Shown here: positions 54,170 through 63,992 of the stretch, piece after piece
How the letters are laid out: the number at the start of each line of letters is the position of its first letter
Numbering within the stretch: position 1 is the first letter of the stretch
Origin: Chitinophagaceae bacterium
Lineage (GTDB): Bacteria > Bacteroidota > Bacteroidia > Chitinophagales > Chitinophagaceae
Reading direction: 5' to 3'
Assembly (NCBI GenBank): GCA_027486835.1
Contig: JAIXOJ010000198.1
Coordinates: 1-64,000, forward strand
DNA: 64,000 bases
Program-made: the position numbers and the translations under genes
Notes under the pieces: generated by a model
What the model saw: the letters and a program-made list of their open reading frames with translations, nothing else
Database searches by the model: none
What the model was told of the DNA's origin: nothing

Positions 54170-57100
54170 TTATCGCTTACCCGCAAACTGCAAATAGTTA
54201 CACAACAATTTTCTAGACACTTCGGCAGTTGATTCAGGCAAATTGAGGCTATTGTAAATATCCAATGTGGAGAAAATAATCTTGCCCTTGCCATAAGGAA
54301 TAATACCCACACTTGTACCCAATTGTTGCGGATAGCTGTGGTATGCTCCTGCTACTAACTCTTCACCTTGCATCACAAAGCCCAATCGTTCATTTCCTTT
54401 ACGCACCACCATTTCGTAAGGCCAATCCATCCCTTGGTTGGTAGGCAAGTCCTTAAATAGGGGATGGGTTTTCACAAATTCCACACCGCCCAACCAAGTA
54501 GTCCCCACCGCAAATTTATCTTGGTACTGAATTGCTTTTTTCTGCGCTAATAAAGGCATCCATTTGTCGGTATTATCTATTATTACTAGGTTAGTGCCCT
54601 CTTTTTCAACTTTCTCTAAAATTTGGCTACTATAATTGGTGGTGTCTGGAATGCTCCAAAAAAAGCGGCAAGCACCTACATGGCGATTGTGTTTCAATTC
54701 TACCAAAAGGTGCACAGAAGCTCCTTTTTCTAAGTGAATACTTCCTGCGATTCTTTTCAACGTACTATTTAATTTGAACGTCTGACCATTAATCACCAGA
54801 TTACCAGTTCCGCCATAGCCTACCTCTAGTTGAAATTGGTAATCACCTGTCATTGGAGGAACTAATTTACCTTCCCAACGCACGCTATAGTTAAAAGTAG
54901 CGGGCACTTTGGGGTGCGGCGTTGCCCCTTGGTTTACAATCATATCTATATAGGCTTCTTTTTGCTGGGCTACTTCTGTGTCAAAATTGGCACCCATAAA
55001 ATAACGGGTATCCAACCCCGGTTTTCCATCTTTTCCTACTAAGTTTTCTTGTGGTACAATTCCTAAATCCCCTCCATTTGGCGACCGAGTTACCAATATC
55101 CAATCCAGTTTTTCTTGTTTTCCATCAAAAGTTGCTGCGGTAAATTGTTTTTTCTGTTGTAAAAATTGGCTGAGTTTATCTCCATATTCCCAAATAGCCC
55201 CTTTGCCTGCTATGGTGGTTGAACGCCAATCTACGGCCAACACTTCATCCTTGCCTGTAATGGGTTTAGGGCTACTGTTGTCCATGTTCAGCTCCGCAAT
55301 TATTTTATACATACCTGCATCAGCACCCAACGGTAGTGGTAACGCATCTGCCAACAGTTGACCAAAAACATCCCCTCCCTTTATGTGTACGGGAATGGAT
55401 TTGGCAGGTAGCTTTTGGCCATTAGGCGACACTAATTGTACCATTAGCTGGCCATTTCCATGAATGTTTTCTTCGTTAATGAGATAAATATCTGTAACTA
55501 CAGTATCCTTTGTAGCCAATACTTGTTTTCTTGGTTTGATAGCAACATAAACTGGCTGTGTATAATAAGCCATTACAGCAGCATCTGCCTTAGGATTGCG
55601 ATAACAATCTACTATGCCAGAGTGGTTTTCTAGCGGTTCTGACTCCCAGCCGTTTACAGCATAACCATCATTTACATCGCAAATACGATTGTTTTCAATT
55701 TTTCGGCCTTGATGATAAAGGGATATTTTACCCAATGCCTTCGTGAAATCATCTATGCTTGGAAAAGTAGCGGCTAACTTTTTTGCATCGTAAAACCCTT
55801 TAAACTGTTGGTAATCTATCTGGTAGTTATAGCCATCCCAGCCCATAATACTTGAATCGGACGTTGTTCCAAATATTTTTTCTATACGGGGCGGTGTTGA
55901 AAGAGCACCTTCCTCTCCGTTATACACAATTTCCTTGGCATTATCTGAATAGCCATAATACAAACTAGGCGATTGATACAAGCCCTGAAACCAAGTATGT
56001 GGCCCGCCAGCACGATGATAATCATACCACCCTGTCATGTATAAAGTAGTATCAAAAGGGCGGGCATGTAGTTTGGCTTGATCCTTAATATCTTTTCCAA
56101 TTGCCCAACCTGAAGTACGAGTAATAATCCGTGAAGGATCAATTCGATGTGCGTCTGCCATATCTTTTTGTTGAGAAATATAGGTGAGACTGTCCACATC
56201 CCTCATTTCGTTTTGCATGTTGTAAATGACCATGCAAGGATGGCTGCGGTCACGCTTCACCATACGCATCAGCTTTTCATGATTCCATTTCCGTGCTTCT
56301 AAATGTTTTACCCCCGATTGGTAATTACCTGGCTCTTCGTAGTACAACAAGCCCATGGAATCGGCTTTTTCCATCACAATAGGATTGCCTATGCACCGAT
56401 GAAAATTGAGCATGTTCAAACCCAATTCCTTGGCTGTTTTAATTTGTTTTTCGGCTAATTCTGGTGTAGGAAAAATACCATTAACAGGCCAGAAACCCCA
56501 ACTAATGGCCGTTTTTACAAAAACACGTTTACCGTTGAGTCTAAAAACAGCATTGCTGCCAATCCCCGAAGCTTCAAACCAACGGAAACCAAATATTTGG
56601 GTATCATAATCAGTAATACTTTCTTTATGGGTAAGTTTCACTTTGCATATATAAAGGTTAGGATGCTCCACATCCCAAAGAGCAGCATTGGGCAAATCAA
56701 TGGGTATATCTACTGAGTTGATACCTTTTTGCAGCGATACGGTGGGTAAGGTTCTACTAAAGACCACTTTATCTAGTGCATCTTTTTTCACAATGGTTAG
56801 CTGTAGTTTTCTACTGGTAGTGCTGTTTGTTTGGTTGTTCAATTCTATTTTAGCAATGGCTTTGGTAGGTATAGGTTGGTTCTGTAAATAGATGTCTTGA
56901 ATATACAGGGGTTGGCAAACCAGCAATTGCAACCTACCCGTAATGCCTCCAAAACCATGACTGCCCGATACATTCGTTTTGCCCCAAAGCATTTCATTAT
57001 CAATCCAGTCGAAATTGCCACCTGGGTCGGTAATTCTAACCGCCAAGCGAACAGTGGCACCTGCTGGTGCAAAGGCACTGATGTCCACTTCAAATGGCGT

Positions 57101-57535
57101 ATTACCAATTAAATCATAACCAACCAATTGTTCATTAATAAACAATTCTGCCCTGCATCGCACCGATTCAAAACGTAGCAAAGCTTTTTGTCCAGCAACA
57201 ACTTTGGGTATTGTTATGCTACGCCACCACCATGAAATTCCTTTTAAATCTGCCAAAGGTGCTGCTCCTTTTTGCAAGTATTGCTCTACAGTTCCTGGTA
57301 CAGCCACAGATATTCCATTATCGTTGTTCAACTGTTTCCAACCACCTGTGGGAGGATGGATGGGAAGCTGGTTCAAATCCACTGGTGGAAAATACAAACT
57401 GTCTTTCACCCAGCCATTGTCTGTGTCTTTCCATAACCGCCAGCCATTGCCAGATAAATCTATTTGTACACGACTTTGCCCAAAGCAATAGCAACTAAAC
57501 AACACACCAATCAATAACAGTATATTCTTTTTCAT
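54170..57535 (-). CDS. GH2 glycosidase with PA14 domain
   Basis: 1121 residues from the ATG at 57535. Signal peptide ending FGQ, a sugar-binding jelly roll (about 30-220), an Ig-like domain (about 220-330), and a GH2 TIM barrel with acid/base Glu443 in NMQNEMRD and likely nucleophile Glu541 or 542 in NGEEGAL. After the barrel come Ig-like segments and a PA14 domain (about 890-1010: YSVRWEGKLVPPMTGDYQF), then a ThuA-like C-terminal part. It should be a periplasmic or surface exo-beta-glycosidase (galactosidase, mannosidase or glucuronidase type). Substrate cannot be assigned. No T9SS domain; no polysaccharide-utilisation genes alongside. Confidence 0.92.
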   Translation of the reverse strand: MKKNILLLIGVLFSCYCFGQSRVQIDLSGNGWRLWKDTDNGWVKDSLYFPPVDLNQLPIHPPTGGWKQLNNDNGISVAVPGTVEQYLQKGAAPLADLKGISWWWRSITIPKVVAGQKALLRFESVRCRAELFINEQLVGYDLIGNTPFEVDISAFAPAGATVRLAVRITDPGGNFDWIDNEMLWGKTNVSGSHGFGGITGRLQLLVCQPLYIQDIYLQNQPIPTKAIAKIELNNQTNSTTSRKLQLTIVKKDALDKVVFSRTLPTVSLQKGINSVDIPIDLPNAALWDVEHPNLYICKVKLTHKESITDYDTQIFGFRWFEASGIGSNAVFRLNGKRVFVKTAISWGFWPVNGIFPTPELAEKQIKTAKELGLNMLNFHRCIGNPIVMEKADSMGLLYYEEPGNYQSGVKHLEARKWNHEKLMRMVKRDRSHPCMVIYNMQNEMRDVDSLTYISQQKDMADAHRIDPSRIITRTSGWAIGKDIKDQAKLHARPFDTTLYMTGWYDYHRAGGPHTWFQGLYQSPSLYYGYSDNAKEIVYNGEEGALSTPPRIEKIFGTTSDSSIMGWDGYNYQIDYQQFKGFYDAKKLAATFPSIDDFTKALGKISLYHQGRKIENNRICDVNDGYAVNGWESEPLENHSGIVDCYRNPKADAAVMAYYTQPVYVAIKPRKQVLATKDTVVTDIYLINEENIHGNGQLMVQLVSPNGQKLPAKSIPVHIKGGDVFGQLLADALPLPLGADAGMYKIIAELNMDNSSPKPITGKDEVLAVDWRSTTIAGKGAIWEYGDKLSQFLQQKKQFTAATFDGKQEKLDWILVTRSPNGGDLGIVPQENLVGKDGKPGLDTRYFMGANFDTEVAQQKEAYIDMIVNQGATPHPKVPATFNYSVRWEGKLVPPMTGDYQFQLEVGYGGTGNLVINGQTFKLNSTLKRIAGSIHLEKGASVHLLVELKHNRHVGACRFFWSIPDTTNYSSQILEKVEKEGTNLVIIDNTDKWMPLLAQKKAIQYQDKFAVGTTWLGGVEFVKTHPLFKDLPTNQGMDWPYEMVVRKGNERLGFVMQGEELVAGAYHSYPQQLGTSVGIIPYGKGKIIFSTLDIYNSLNLPESTAEVSRKLLCNYLQFAGKR

Positions 57536-57908
57536 AGTAAGCAATCAAATAAAAGCAAGTGATTTTGTAGGTACGTTCGGTATGTTTTTCAACTATTTAT
57601 GATAGATTCAATCCAACCTTATTACCAACACCAATGCCATTGAAGCGTTGAAAATAGGGGACAACCCAATTCAATAGGTTTTTGTACACATTGGGATAAA
57701 TATTTGGAACACAAACCGCTACCATTTCTTATTTCCATGGAGTTCGCCAAATACTAAACCGAAGAGAAAATAGGTTATAGGTAATTCAAATGGATAAGTC
57801 AATATAGTAGGTTTCACGGATGGTCAAAAATGCGCAAAAGTCTTGCTGCCAAGAATACACGAATATTTTATTTTGTGGACGCTACATGTTTTGTTGCTAG
57901 TTAACTTA
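57536..57908. other. Intergenic region with one dispersed repeat
   Basis: 373 bp; holds GCCAAGAATACACGAATA at about 57848-57865, a member of the dispersed repeat family. No promoter consensus found for the GH2 gene. Confidence 0.45.
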
Positions 57909-58293
57909 TTATAAAACAACTCGTTTGATGTTCAATTTCAATTCTCCAAAGTTTACAATAAGTGCAAGTTGGTTATTGGATATTTTTAGATAGTTCATAG
58001 CCTGTGCAAAGAATTCCTGACTAATAGATGATACTCCTTTTACTTCTAGTATAATTTTATCATACACAACAAAGTCAGCATAAAATTGGTGAGGCAGCTG
58101 AACGCCTTTATAATTAACAGCATACTTTTTTTTCTCTTTCGTAAGGTATATTAGCTTTTTTAAACTCATATTCTAAGGCATCTTTATAAACAATTTCCAA
58201 AAATCCCGCTCCCAGATGGTTATGTACTTCCATACAAATACCAACTAAGGTGTAACTCTCTTCTCGAAAAATTATTTTTTTCCAACTTCTCAA
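57909..58293 (-). pseudogene. GxxExxY family protein, frameshifted at an A8 tract
   Basis: The 3' frame (86 codons, 57909-58169) codes NYKGVQLPHQFYADFVVYD and VYDKIILEVKGV, the C-terminal half of the GxxExxY / PD-(D/E)xK_3 family. The N-terminal half is in another frame: TTG at 58293, then FREESYTLVGICMEVHNHLG followed by AGFLEIVYKDALEYE (the family GxxxExxY motif). The frames join if the A8 run (T8 at 58126-58133 on the plus strand) is one base shorter, giving an uninterrupted EREKKYAVNYKG and a protein of about 127 residues. Family function is unclear, nuclease-like fold. Confidence 0.75.
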
Positions 58294-58319
58294 TTTATTT
58301 TGGTGCGAAAATATTTAGT

Positions 58320-58552
58320 TGCCACGAATGCACGAATATTTTATTGCTTATACCAATGTACAATGGTTAAGTAATATGCTTTCGTGCATAAAAAAACATT
58401 CGTTCATTCAAGGGAGTCGCAACATTCGAACATTCAAGGTATAAAAAAACATTCGCTCATTAGTGCCATTAAAAAAACATTCGCTCATTCGTGGCATTAA
58501 AAAATCATTCGTGCATTCGTGGCATAAAGGAAACATTCGTGCATCCGTGGCA
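58320..58552. repeat. Cluster of ATTCGTGCATTCGTGGCA repeats
   Basis: About seven imperfect copies of ATTCGTGCATTCGTGGCA with A-rich spacers (AAAAAAACATTCG), mostly in one direction, and one inverted copy at 58320-58336. Not a gene; not CRISPR, since the spacers are only a few A-rich bases. Confidence 0.85.
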
Positions 58553-58589
58553 AACAAAAAAATTGCCAACCTTAGACAAGGTTGGCAAT
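58553..58589 (-). terminator. Terminator of the PID-CTERM-like gene
   Basis: Perfect 12-bp stem ATTGCCAACCTT with AAGGTTGGCAAT around a 4-nt loop; on the minus strand it is followed by T7. About 40 bp after the stop at 58632. Confidence 0.88.
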
Positions 58590-58631
58590 AAACTTAAAAA
58601 CAAAAAAAAGGGTTATATTAACCAGCACAAT

Positions 58632-58871
58632 TTAGCCAATGGATGGCTTTACTTTCTTTAATTTTTTTGCACCATAACTAATGCCAGAAGCAATCAGCAT
58701 CAAACTCATGCCCCCATCAAAGGGTATGGTAGGGCCGTCGCCAGTGGTGTTGATGGTGCTGCCACTATTGCCTGGGCCAGGGTTGGGCTGTGCATCTATG
58801 GCACTATTTGCCATTAGTACAATACCGGCAACAGCGATGAATTTACCAACTGAAATCAAATATTTTTTCAT
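58632..58871 (-). CDS. Small secreted protein with PID-CTERM-like sorting tail
   Basis: 79 residues. Signal peptide (about 1-27, ending AIDAQ), a short Pro/Gly/Asn-rich linker, then IPFDGGMSLMLIASGISYGA followed by KKLKK: a PxDGG motif, a transmembrane stretch and a basic cluster. This matches the C-terminal sorting-signal plan of Bacteroidota PID-CTERM proteins processed by an exosortase-like enzyme. I name it from memory; no exosortase gene is in the window. Own terminator downstream; next upstream gene is the large T9SS adhesin on the same strand. Confidence 0.8.
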   Translation of the reverse strand: MKKYLISVGKFIAVAGIVLMANSAIDAQPNPGPGNSGSTINTTGDGPTIPFDGGMSLMLIASGISYGAKKLKKVKPSIG

Positions 58872-59023
58872 GATTAAAACAGTATTTAATTTTATGAATA
58901 ATGAGAAAATGAACTGCCAACACTTGGAAGGCAGTTCTTGAGAATTGGTTAATAAGTTCTAGGTTTTAGGTATTATGTAATAAGTAGGTCAACGAAGATT
59001 AAACCTTAAATTTTTGAATTCCA

Positions 59024-59090
59024 CTTAAAACCTAAAACCTAAAACCTAAAACCTAAACCCTAAAACCTAATACTTAATACTTAAAGCCTA
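59024..59090. repeat. 7-bp CCTAAAA array abutting a stop codon
   Basis: About nine units of a heptamer (CCTAAAA, later CTTAATA) ending at the TAG stop of the 1634-residue gene. An inverted piece AGGTTTTAGG at about 58962-58972 can pair with it. Confidence 0.85.
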
Positions 59091-62000
59091 TTGCAACTCC
59101 AATTTGGTTTGGCCTATAACGGTTGAACCGTTCATGATGCGCAACACATAATTGCCCGCAGCCAAATGCTTTTGAATACTAAGTTTATCAGAACCAGTAC
59201 CCATTTGGTGGTTGATAGTGCTAGTCATCACTTGAACTCCAGCACTGTTCACCAAGCTTACTTGGTATTTACCAGTAGCCAAGTGTGCCATTTGCACATT
59301 CGCTTCATGTCCTTTTACTGGGTTAGGATAAACAGCTATAGTGCCAGATTTACCTATGGATACCGCAACAGTTTTGCTGTAATCTACGCTTCCATCTTTG
59401 CTCACAGCTTTCACTCGATAATAATTGATGCCAGTTGATGGCGTTTTATCAATGAAAGAATAGGCTGCACTATTTGCATTTGCTGCTGCCTGACGGTTGA
59501 TGGCTGTAAATTCCGTAGTGGCATTGCTGCGCTCTAGGCTGTAGCTTACAACCTCTTTTTCGCCAATGGTGTTCCATTTCAAGCTAACTACGTCGTTTTG
59601 CGCAACTGCGGTAAGCGCAATGCTTTGTACGGCAAGTGTACCAGATTGGAATCCAATGCTGAATTTGTTAGCCGCAATGGCGGTGTTTGCACCTACGGTG
59701 AAGGCAACTCCTGTGCTATCACCAGATAGTAAGGTACGAGCACCAGTAGTATTATCTATCAAATATGCCAAAAGGCCATTACCAGTAAACTGAGCTGCAT
59801 CTACCCTCAATACATAAGTAGTATTGGCAGTCAATTGATACAGATGGATAGGCAATACATCATTTACAGTAGGAGTGGGGTAGCCGCTGATGGCCACATC
59901 TGTTGTTCCCAATGTGAAAGCGATATTTTCAGCAGGGTTGGAGAATTTTTTTGAATCCTCTGTACCATACATTTTATCGAATCCAGTGCCAAAAACAGTT
60001 ACAGCTCCATCGATGTTGGTGCCGTTTTTATACAAGCCCAAGGCAATGCGATTAACACTGGCTGGTGTACCAAAAATGGATGTTTTGGTAGCAGTAGGCA
60101 CTTTACAGTTTTCTCTAAATAATAACGAAGGAGTACCACTTGCTGCGTTTTGAACAAAAAACGCTTGGTTAGGCTGTAAGTAACCGTTCATGTTCGATTT
60201 GCCCAATGGGTTGCTTGTGGTAGCAGTTTGTGCATTGTATGCCACATAAGTAGTGTAACCCGTTGGTGTACCATCATTGGTAAATGTGGGGTCGCAATAC
60301 CAGAAGCTTGCATTCATGTTGCTACTTGCTGCCCACACTAAACTCCAAGAAACAGGGCAGAGGTAAGGGTTGGCAACAAAACTGTAATTGTTTGCACCAC
60401 TATTTATATTGGGCATAGTAACATTTCCTGTAACCAAATTACCTGTTGCACGAAGGGTGGTATTGTTATACATCACCGGAATTTGTGTTTGCAAGCTACC
60501 AGTCCTATCTCCACGAATCAATACACGATATCCTTGGTAAGGGCTGAAGTTGGTGGTTTTAGTGTTCAAAACTGAATCCCAAACATTGTTTACACAGGTA
60601 AACATAGAGTGGTTACCAGTGAATGAATAATCTAAACCAGTTGTAGCATCAGTGCCTACTGTATTACCTTTTACTCCAGTAATTTGGATGCCCCAGCCTT
60701 GTGTATTTGCCCCGCTTTCCTGCCAGTTGCTAAAAATGCTACCAGCATTTGCCAAGCCAACACCTAAATCTCTAAACAAGCGCAAACCTTTAGGGATAAA
60801 TTTCTCTGTGGTTACTTTTCCAGTAATCGTTGCGCCTACCACACCTACTACGGCTGAATTAGATGCAGAAGTCGATTTCAAGGTCAATTTATTGCCCGTA
60901 TTAAACGTACCACTTGTAGGGGTAAATACGCCATAGAGGTTGAGGTTTGTGCCTAATGTAGCAGAACCACTTGTGATGGTGAGATCTTTTAAGCTATTGT
61001 AGGTAGCATCAAAATTGATAGTACCCACTGTACCACTGATAACCATAGAAGCTGCTGCTGTACTCTTGAAAGTACCCGTACCTGTAATAGCTCCAGTAAC
61101 GGTGATGGTTTTGCCATTTAAGTCAAGTTTTCCTGCCAAGTTTAGGGCATTAACGGTTGCATCTGCACTTAAAATGGGTTGTCTTGACGGCGCTAATGGA
61201 ATAATAACACTACTTCCAGATACTGGAGGGAAACTATAAGACCAGTTGCTGACGTTTGACCAATCGGTTGAAACGGTTCCTGTCCAAGTAGGCGTAAGTT
61301 TCCAGAAATACACATTGTCTAAAAATAATTGACTGGTGCCAAATGGTGTAGCAGATAGCTTCATTTGCGCAATCTTATTCAGGGCAATGTTGGTATAGTT
61401 GCTCAATGGAATATCAAAGCTGTTCCAGCCAGAGAAAGTAGGAATAAGTGTAAATGATTGTTCCACAGTGGCGGGGCTGGTGTTAATAAGGAATACATCG
61501 AAAGCTGTGCAATTGGTTGTCCAGATGTCTAGGTGTAAATGGGTCATGGTAGAAGCATTTACATTGCTAGTAAATTCTACTCCTGAATAATTCATGGTAG
61601 TGAATTTTTTGGTGGTATTTCCTGCAATGGACACATCGTTTACACCCGTTGATTGACCCCAGCTTGGCGACCAATTGATGCCAGAAACATTCGTATAAGC
61701 ATTGCTAAACAAGCTAATTACGTTGCCTGACGATACCGTTGGGGTAGTAGCTGCTACTGTTGGTGATGGATAAGATACCACAAAAGTGGCTGTAATGCTA
61801 CCACTGGTAAAACCTCCTGCTGCTGCCTGTGTGGCAGTGATGGTGGTACTACCTACACCTACAATCGTTACTCTATTCCCACTTATGGTGGCTACACCGG
61901 TGTTGCTGCTCGCATAACTAAATGCGCCACCACTGGTGCTGGTAGGTGCGGTTAAGTTAAATGCTGCATCACCTAAAGATTTGGCGGCAACACTAAAATT

Positions 62001-63992
62001 GGTAATGGTTGGTGCCGATGCTGGCTTCCAGAAATAAAGATTGTCTAAATACACCGTTCCGCTACCAAAAGGAGTGGACACAAATTTAAGCTGACCAATG
62101 GTGCTTAAATTAATGTCGGTGTATGCTGACAATGGAATGTCAATACTGTTCCATCCACTGTTGTTAGGAGTGATTCTATAGCTCTGTTCTTTTGATGGGC
62201 TGGTATTGATGAGGTACACATCAAACGCAGTACAGTTTGGTGTCCAGAAATCTAGGTGCAAATCAGTCATACTAGATGCATCAGCTACGCCAGATAATTC
62301 AAAACCTTGGTAGTTGAAGTTGGTGTATCTTTTTGTATTGTTTCCAGAAATGGTGATATCCGTTGAAATCGTAGATTGCCCCCATGCTGGTGTAAAATTC
62401 GTACCAGATTTGTTGGTGTAAGCATCACTATAGATAGACAATACCTGCGTTGAGGTTTGTGTTGGCGTTGGTGCTGCTGTGCTTGGGGGTGGATAAGAAA
62501 CCACTAAGCTGGTAGAAATGCTTCCACTATTATAGGTATCATCAGCGGCTTGAAGGGCTGTGATAGTGGTAGTGCCCACGCCCACAATATGTACCACATT
62601 TCCAGAAATGGTAGCCACATTAGTATTGCTGCTGGTATAGGTAAACGTACCTGTACTATTGCTAGTAGGAGGGGTAATGGTAAAATCTGCAGCACCCAAT
62701 AGTTTACTGCCAATACTAAAGGCAGATAGAGTAGGGGTTGCAGCTGCCTTCCAGAAATAAATATTATCCAGATAAATGGTGCTGGTGCCAAATGGTGTTC
62801 CCACAAATTTGAATTGAATAATCGTATTTAAATCTATGGAAGTGTAAGCAGATAATGGAATGTCTATACTAGTCCAGTCGTTGAGGGTAGGAGTTATGGT
62901 ATAACTCTGTTCAACACCGCCTGCATTAATCAAAAACAATTGGAAAGAACTACAATTGGGTGTCCATAAATCCACGTGTAGATTACTATATGCCGATACA
63001 TCTAACGGACTGGAAAATTCCACACCTTGGTAATTGAGGTAATCTAATTTCTTGGTTGTATTTCCTACAATGCTTACATCTGAAACGGTAGTAGATTGAC
63101 CCCAGTTTGGAAACCAATTGGTACCGCTTACATTCGTATAAGTGCCACTAAATAGGGAATACACATCTGTGCTATTAGCGGTAGGAGTAGGTGCTGCGGT
63201 GCTTGGTGGTGCATAAGAAACAACAAGGTTGTCAGTAATTTGTCCAGCATCAAAACCACCATCGGGTTCTTGTGATGCAGTGATGGTGCTAGTACCAACA
63301 CCTACTATTGTTACCTCATCACCATCTACTGTAGCTACACTTGGGTTACTGCTGGTGTAAGTGAATGCCCCTGCGCTATTGCTGGTTGGAGGGCTAAGGG
63401 TAAAGGGAGCGTCTCCTAAATATTTATCAGGTACACTGAAATTGGTAAGCGTTGGCACAGAAGCTGCTTTCCAAAAAACAATATTGTCTAAGTACACAAC
63501 GCTACTACCAAACGGTGTTGACACCAATTTTATTTGTGCAATACGGCTCAAAGCAATATTGGTGTAAGAAGTAAGCGGAATGTCGAAACTATTCCAACCC
63601 GAGAATGTAGGGTTAAGCGTTACTTTTTGTTCAATAGTACTAGGGCTGGTGTTAATTAAATACACATCAAACGCAGTACAATTGTCGGTGTAAACATCCA
63701 AGTGTAGGTTGGTGTAAGAAGAAGCATTTACTACCCCAGTAAATTCCACTCCTTGGTAATTCATGCTAGTGTATTGCTTGGTGGTGTTACCATCAACGGT
63801 AATGTCTGACACCTGGGTCGATTGACCCCAATTAGGAAACCAATTAATGCCCGACACATTCGTGTAGGCATCACTAAAAAGCGACAACACATCCCCCGAG
63901 TTGTACGTGGGTGTTGATGCTGCCGACGATGGCTGGGCATAGGTCCTGCACATGGCTAGAACCAGAAAGACAAACAGCAAAAGTTTTCTCAT
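59088..63992 (-). CDS. Large T9SS adhesin of four carbohydrate-binding-like/Ig-like modules
   Basis: 1634 residues, complete. Signal peptide (1-19). Four tandem modules (about 260 residues each, to about residue 920) each pair a jelly-roll domain (pattern ATPTxxSxxVxSLFSxxYTNVSG ... FDVYLINTSP ... GWNSFDIPL, TVYLDNIYFWK) with a bacterial Ig-like domain (VGVGTTTITA). A beta-helix-like segment (about 930-1060), a long beta region, an Fn3-like segment (WNTIGEKEVVSYSLERS) and a T9SS domain starting VYPNPVKGH complete it. The jelly rolls resemble CBM-like or GH16/GH30-associated surface-binding domains. It should be a secreted or surface-attached binding protein. Start ATG 8 bp from the window edge. 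Confidence 0.92.
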   Translation of the reverse strand: MRKLLLFVFLVLAMCRTYAQPSSAASTPTYNSGDVLSLFSDAYTNVSGINWFPNWGQSTQVSDITVDGNTTKQYTSMNYQGVEFTGVVNASSYTNLHLDVYTDNCTAFDVYLINTSPSTIEQKVTLNPTFSGWNSFDIPLTSYTNIALSRIAQIKLVSTPFGSSVVYLDNIVFWKAASVPTLTNFSVPDKYLGDAPFTLSPPTSNSAGAFTYTSSNPSVATVDGDEVTIVGVGTSTITASQEPDGGFDAGQITDNLVVSYAPPSTAAPTPTANSTDVYSLFSGTYTNVSGTNWFPNWGQSTTVSDVSIVGNTTKKLDYLNYQGVEFSSPLDVSAYSNLHVDLWTPNCSSFQLFLINAGGVEQSYTITPTLNDWTSIDIPLSAYTSIDLNTIIQFKFVGTPFGTSTIYLDNIYFWKAAATPTLSAFSIGSKLLGAADFTITPPTSNSTGTFTYTSSNTNVATISGNVVHIVGVGTTTITALQAADDTYNSGSISTSLVVSYPPPSTAAPTPTQTSTQVLSIYSDAYTNKSGTNFTPAWGQSTISTDITISGNNTKRYTNFNYQGFELSGVADASSMTDLHLDFWTPNCTAFDVYLINTSPSKEQSYRITPNNSGWNSIDIPLSAYTDINLSTIGQLKFVSTPFGSGTVYLDNLYFWKPASAPTITNFSVAAKSLGDAAFNLTAPTSTSGGAFSYASSNTGVATISGNRVTIVGVGSTTITATQAAAGGFTSGSITATFVVSYPSPTVAATTPTVSSGNVISLFSNAYTNVSGINWSPSWGQSTGVNDVSIAGNTTKKFTTMNYSGVEFTSNVNASTMTHLHLDIWTTNCTAFDVFLINTSPATVEQSFTLIPTFSGWNSFDIPLSNYTNIALNKIAQMKLSATPFGTSQLFLDNVYFWKLTPTWTGTVSTDWSNVSNWSYSFPPVSGSSVIIPLAPSRQPILSADATVNALNLAGKLDLNGKTITVTGAITGTGTFKSTAAASMVISGTVGTINFDATYNSLKDLTITSGSATLGTNLNLYGVFTPTSGTFNTGNKLTLKSTSASNSAVVGVVGATITGKVTTEKFIPKGLRLFRDLGVGLANAGSIFSNWQESGANTQGWGIQITGVKGNTVGTDATTGLDYSFTGNHSMFTCVNNVWDSVLNTKTTNFSPYQGYRVLIRGDRTGSLQTQIPVMYNNTTLRATGNLVTGNVTMPNINSGANNYSFVANPYLCPVSWSLVWAASSNMNASFWYCDPTFTNDGTPTGYTTYVAYNAQTATTSNPLGKSNMNGYLQPNQAFFVQNAASGTPSLLFRENCKVPTATKTSIFGTPASVNRIALGLYKNGTNIDGAVTVFGTGFDKMYGTEDSKKFSNPAENIAFTLGTTDVAISGYPTPTVNDVLPIHLYQLTANTTYVLRVDAAQFTGNGLLAYLIDNTTGARTLLSGDSTGVAFTVGANTAIAANKFSIGFQSGTLAVQSIALTAVAQNDVVSLKWNTIGEKEVVSYSLERSNATTEFTAINRQAAANANSAAYSFIDKTPSTGINYYRVKAVSKDGSVDYSKTVAVSIGKSGTIAVYPNPVKGHEANVQMAHLATGKYQVSLVNSAGVQVMTSTINHQMGTGSDKLSIQKHLAAGNYVLRIMNGSTVIGQTKLELQ

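Noticed and set aside
57350-57372. tRNA-like GGTTCAAATCC
   Set aside because: It lies inside the GH2 coding sequence and no cloverleaf can be drawn around it.
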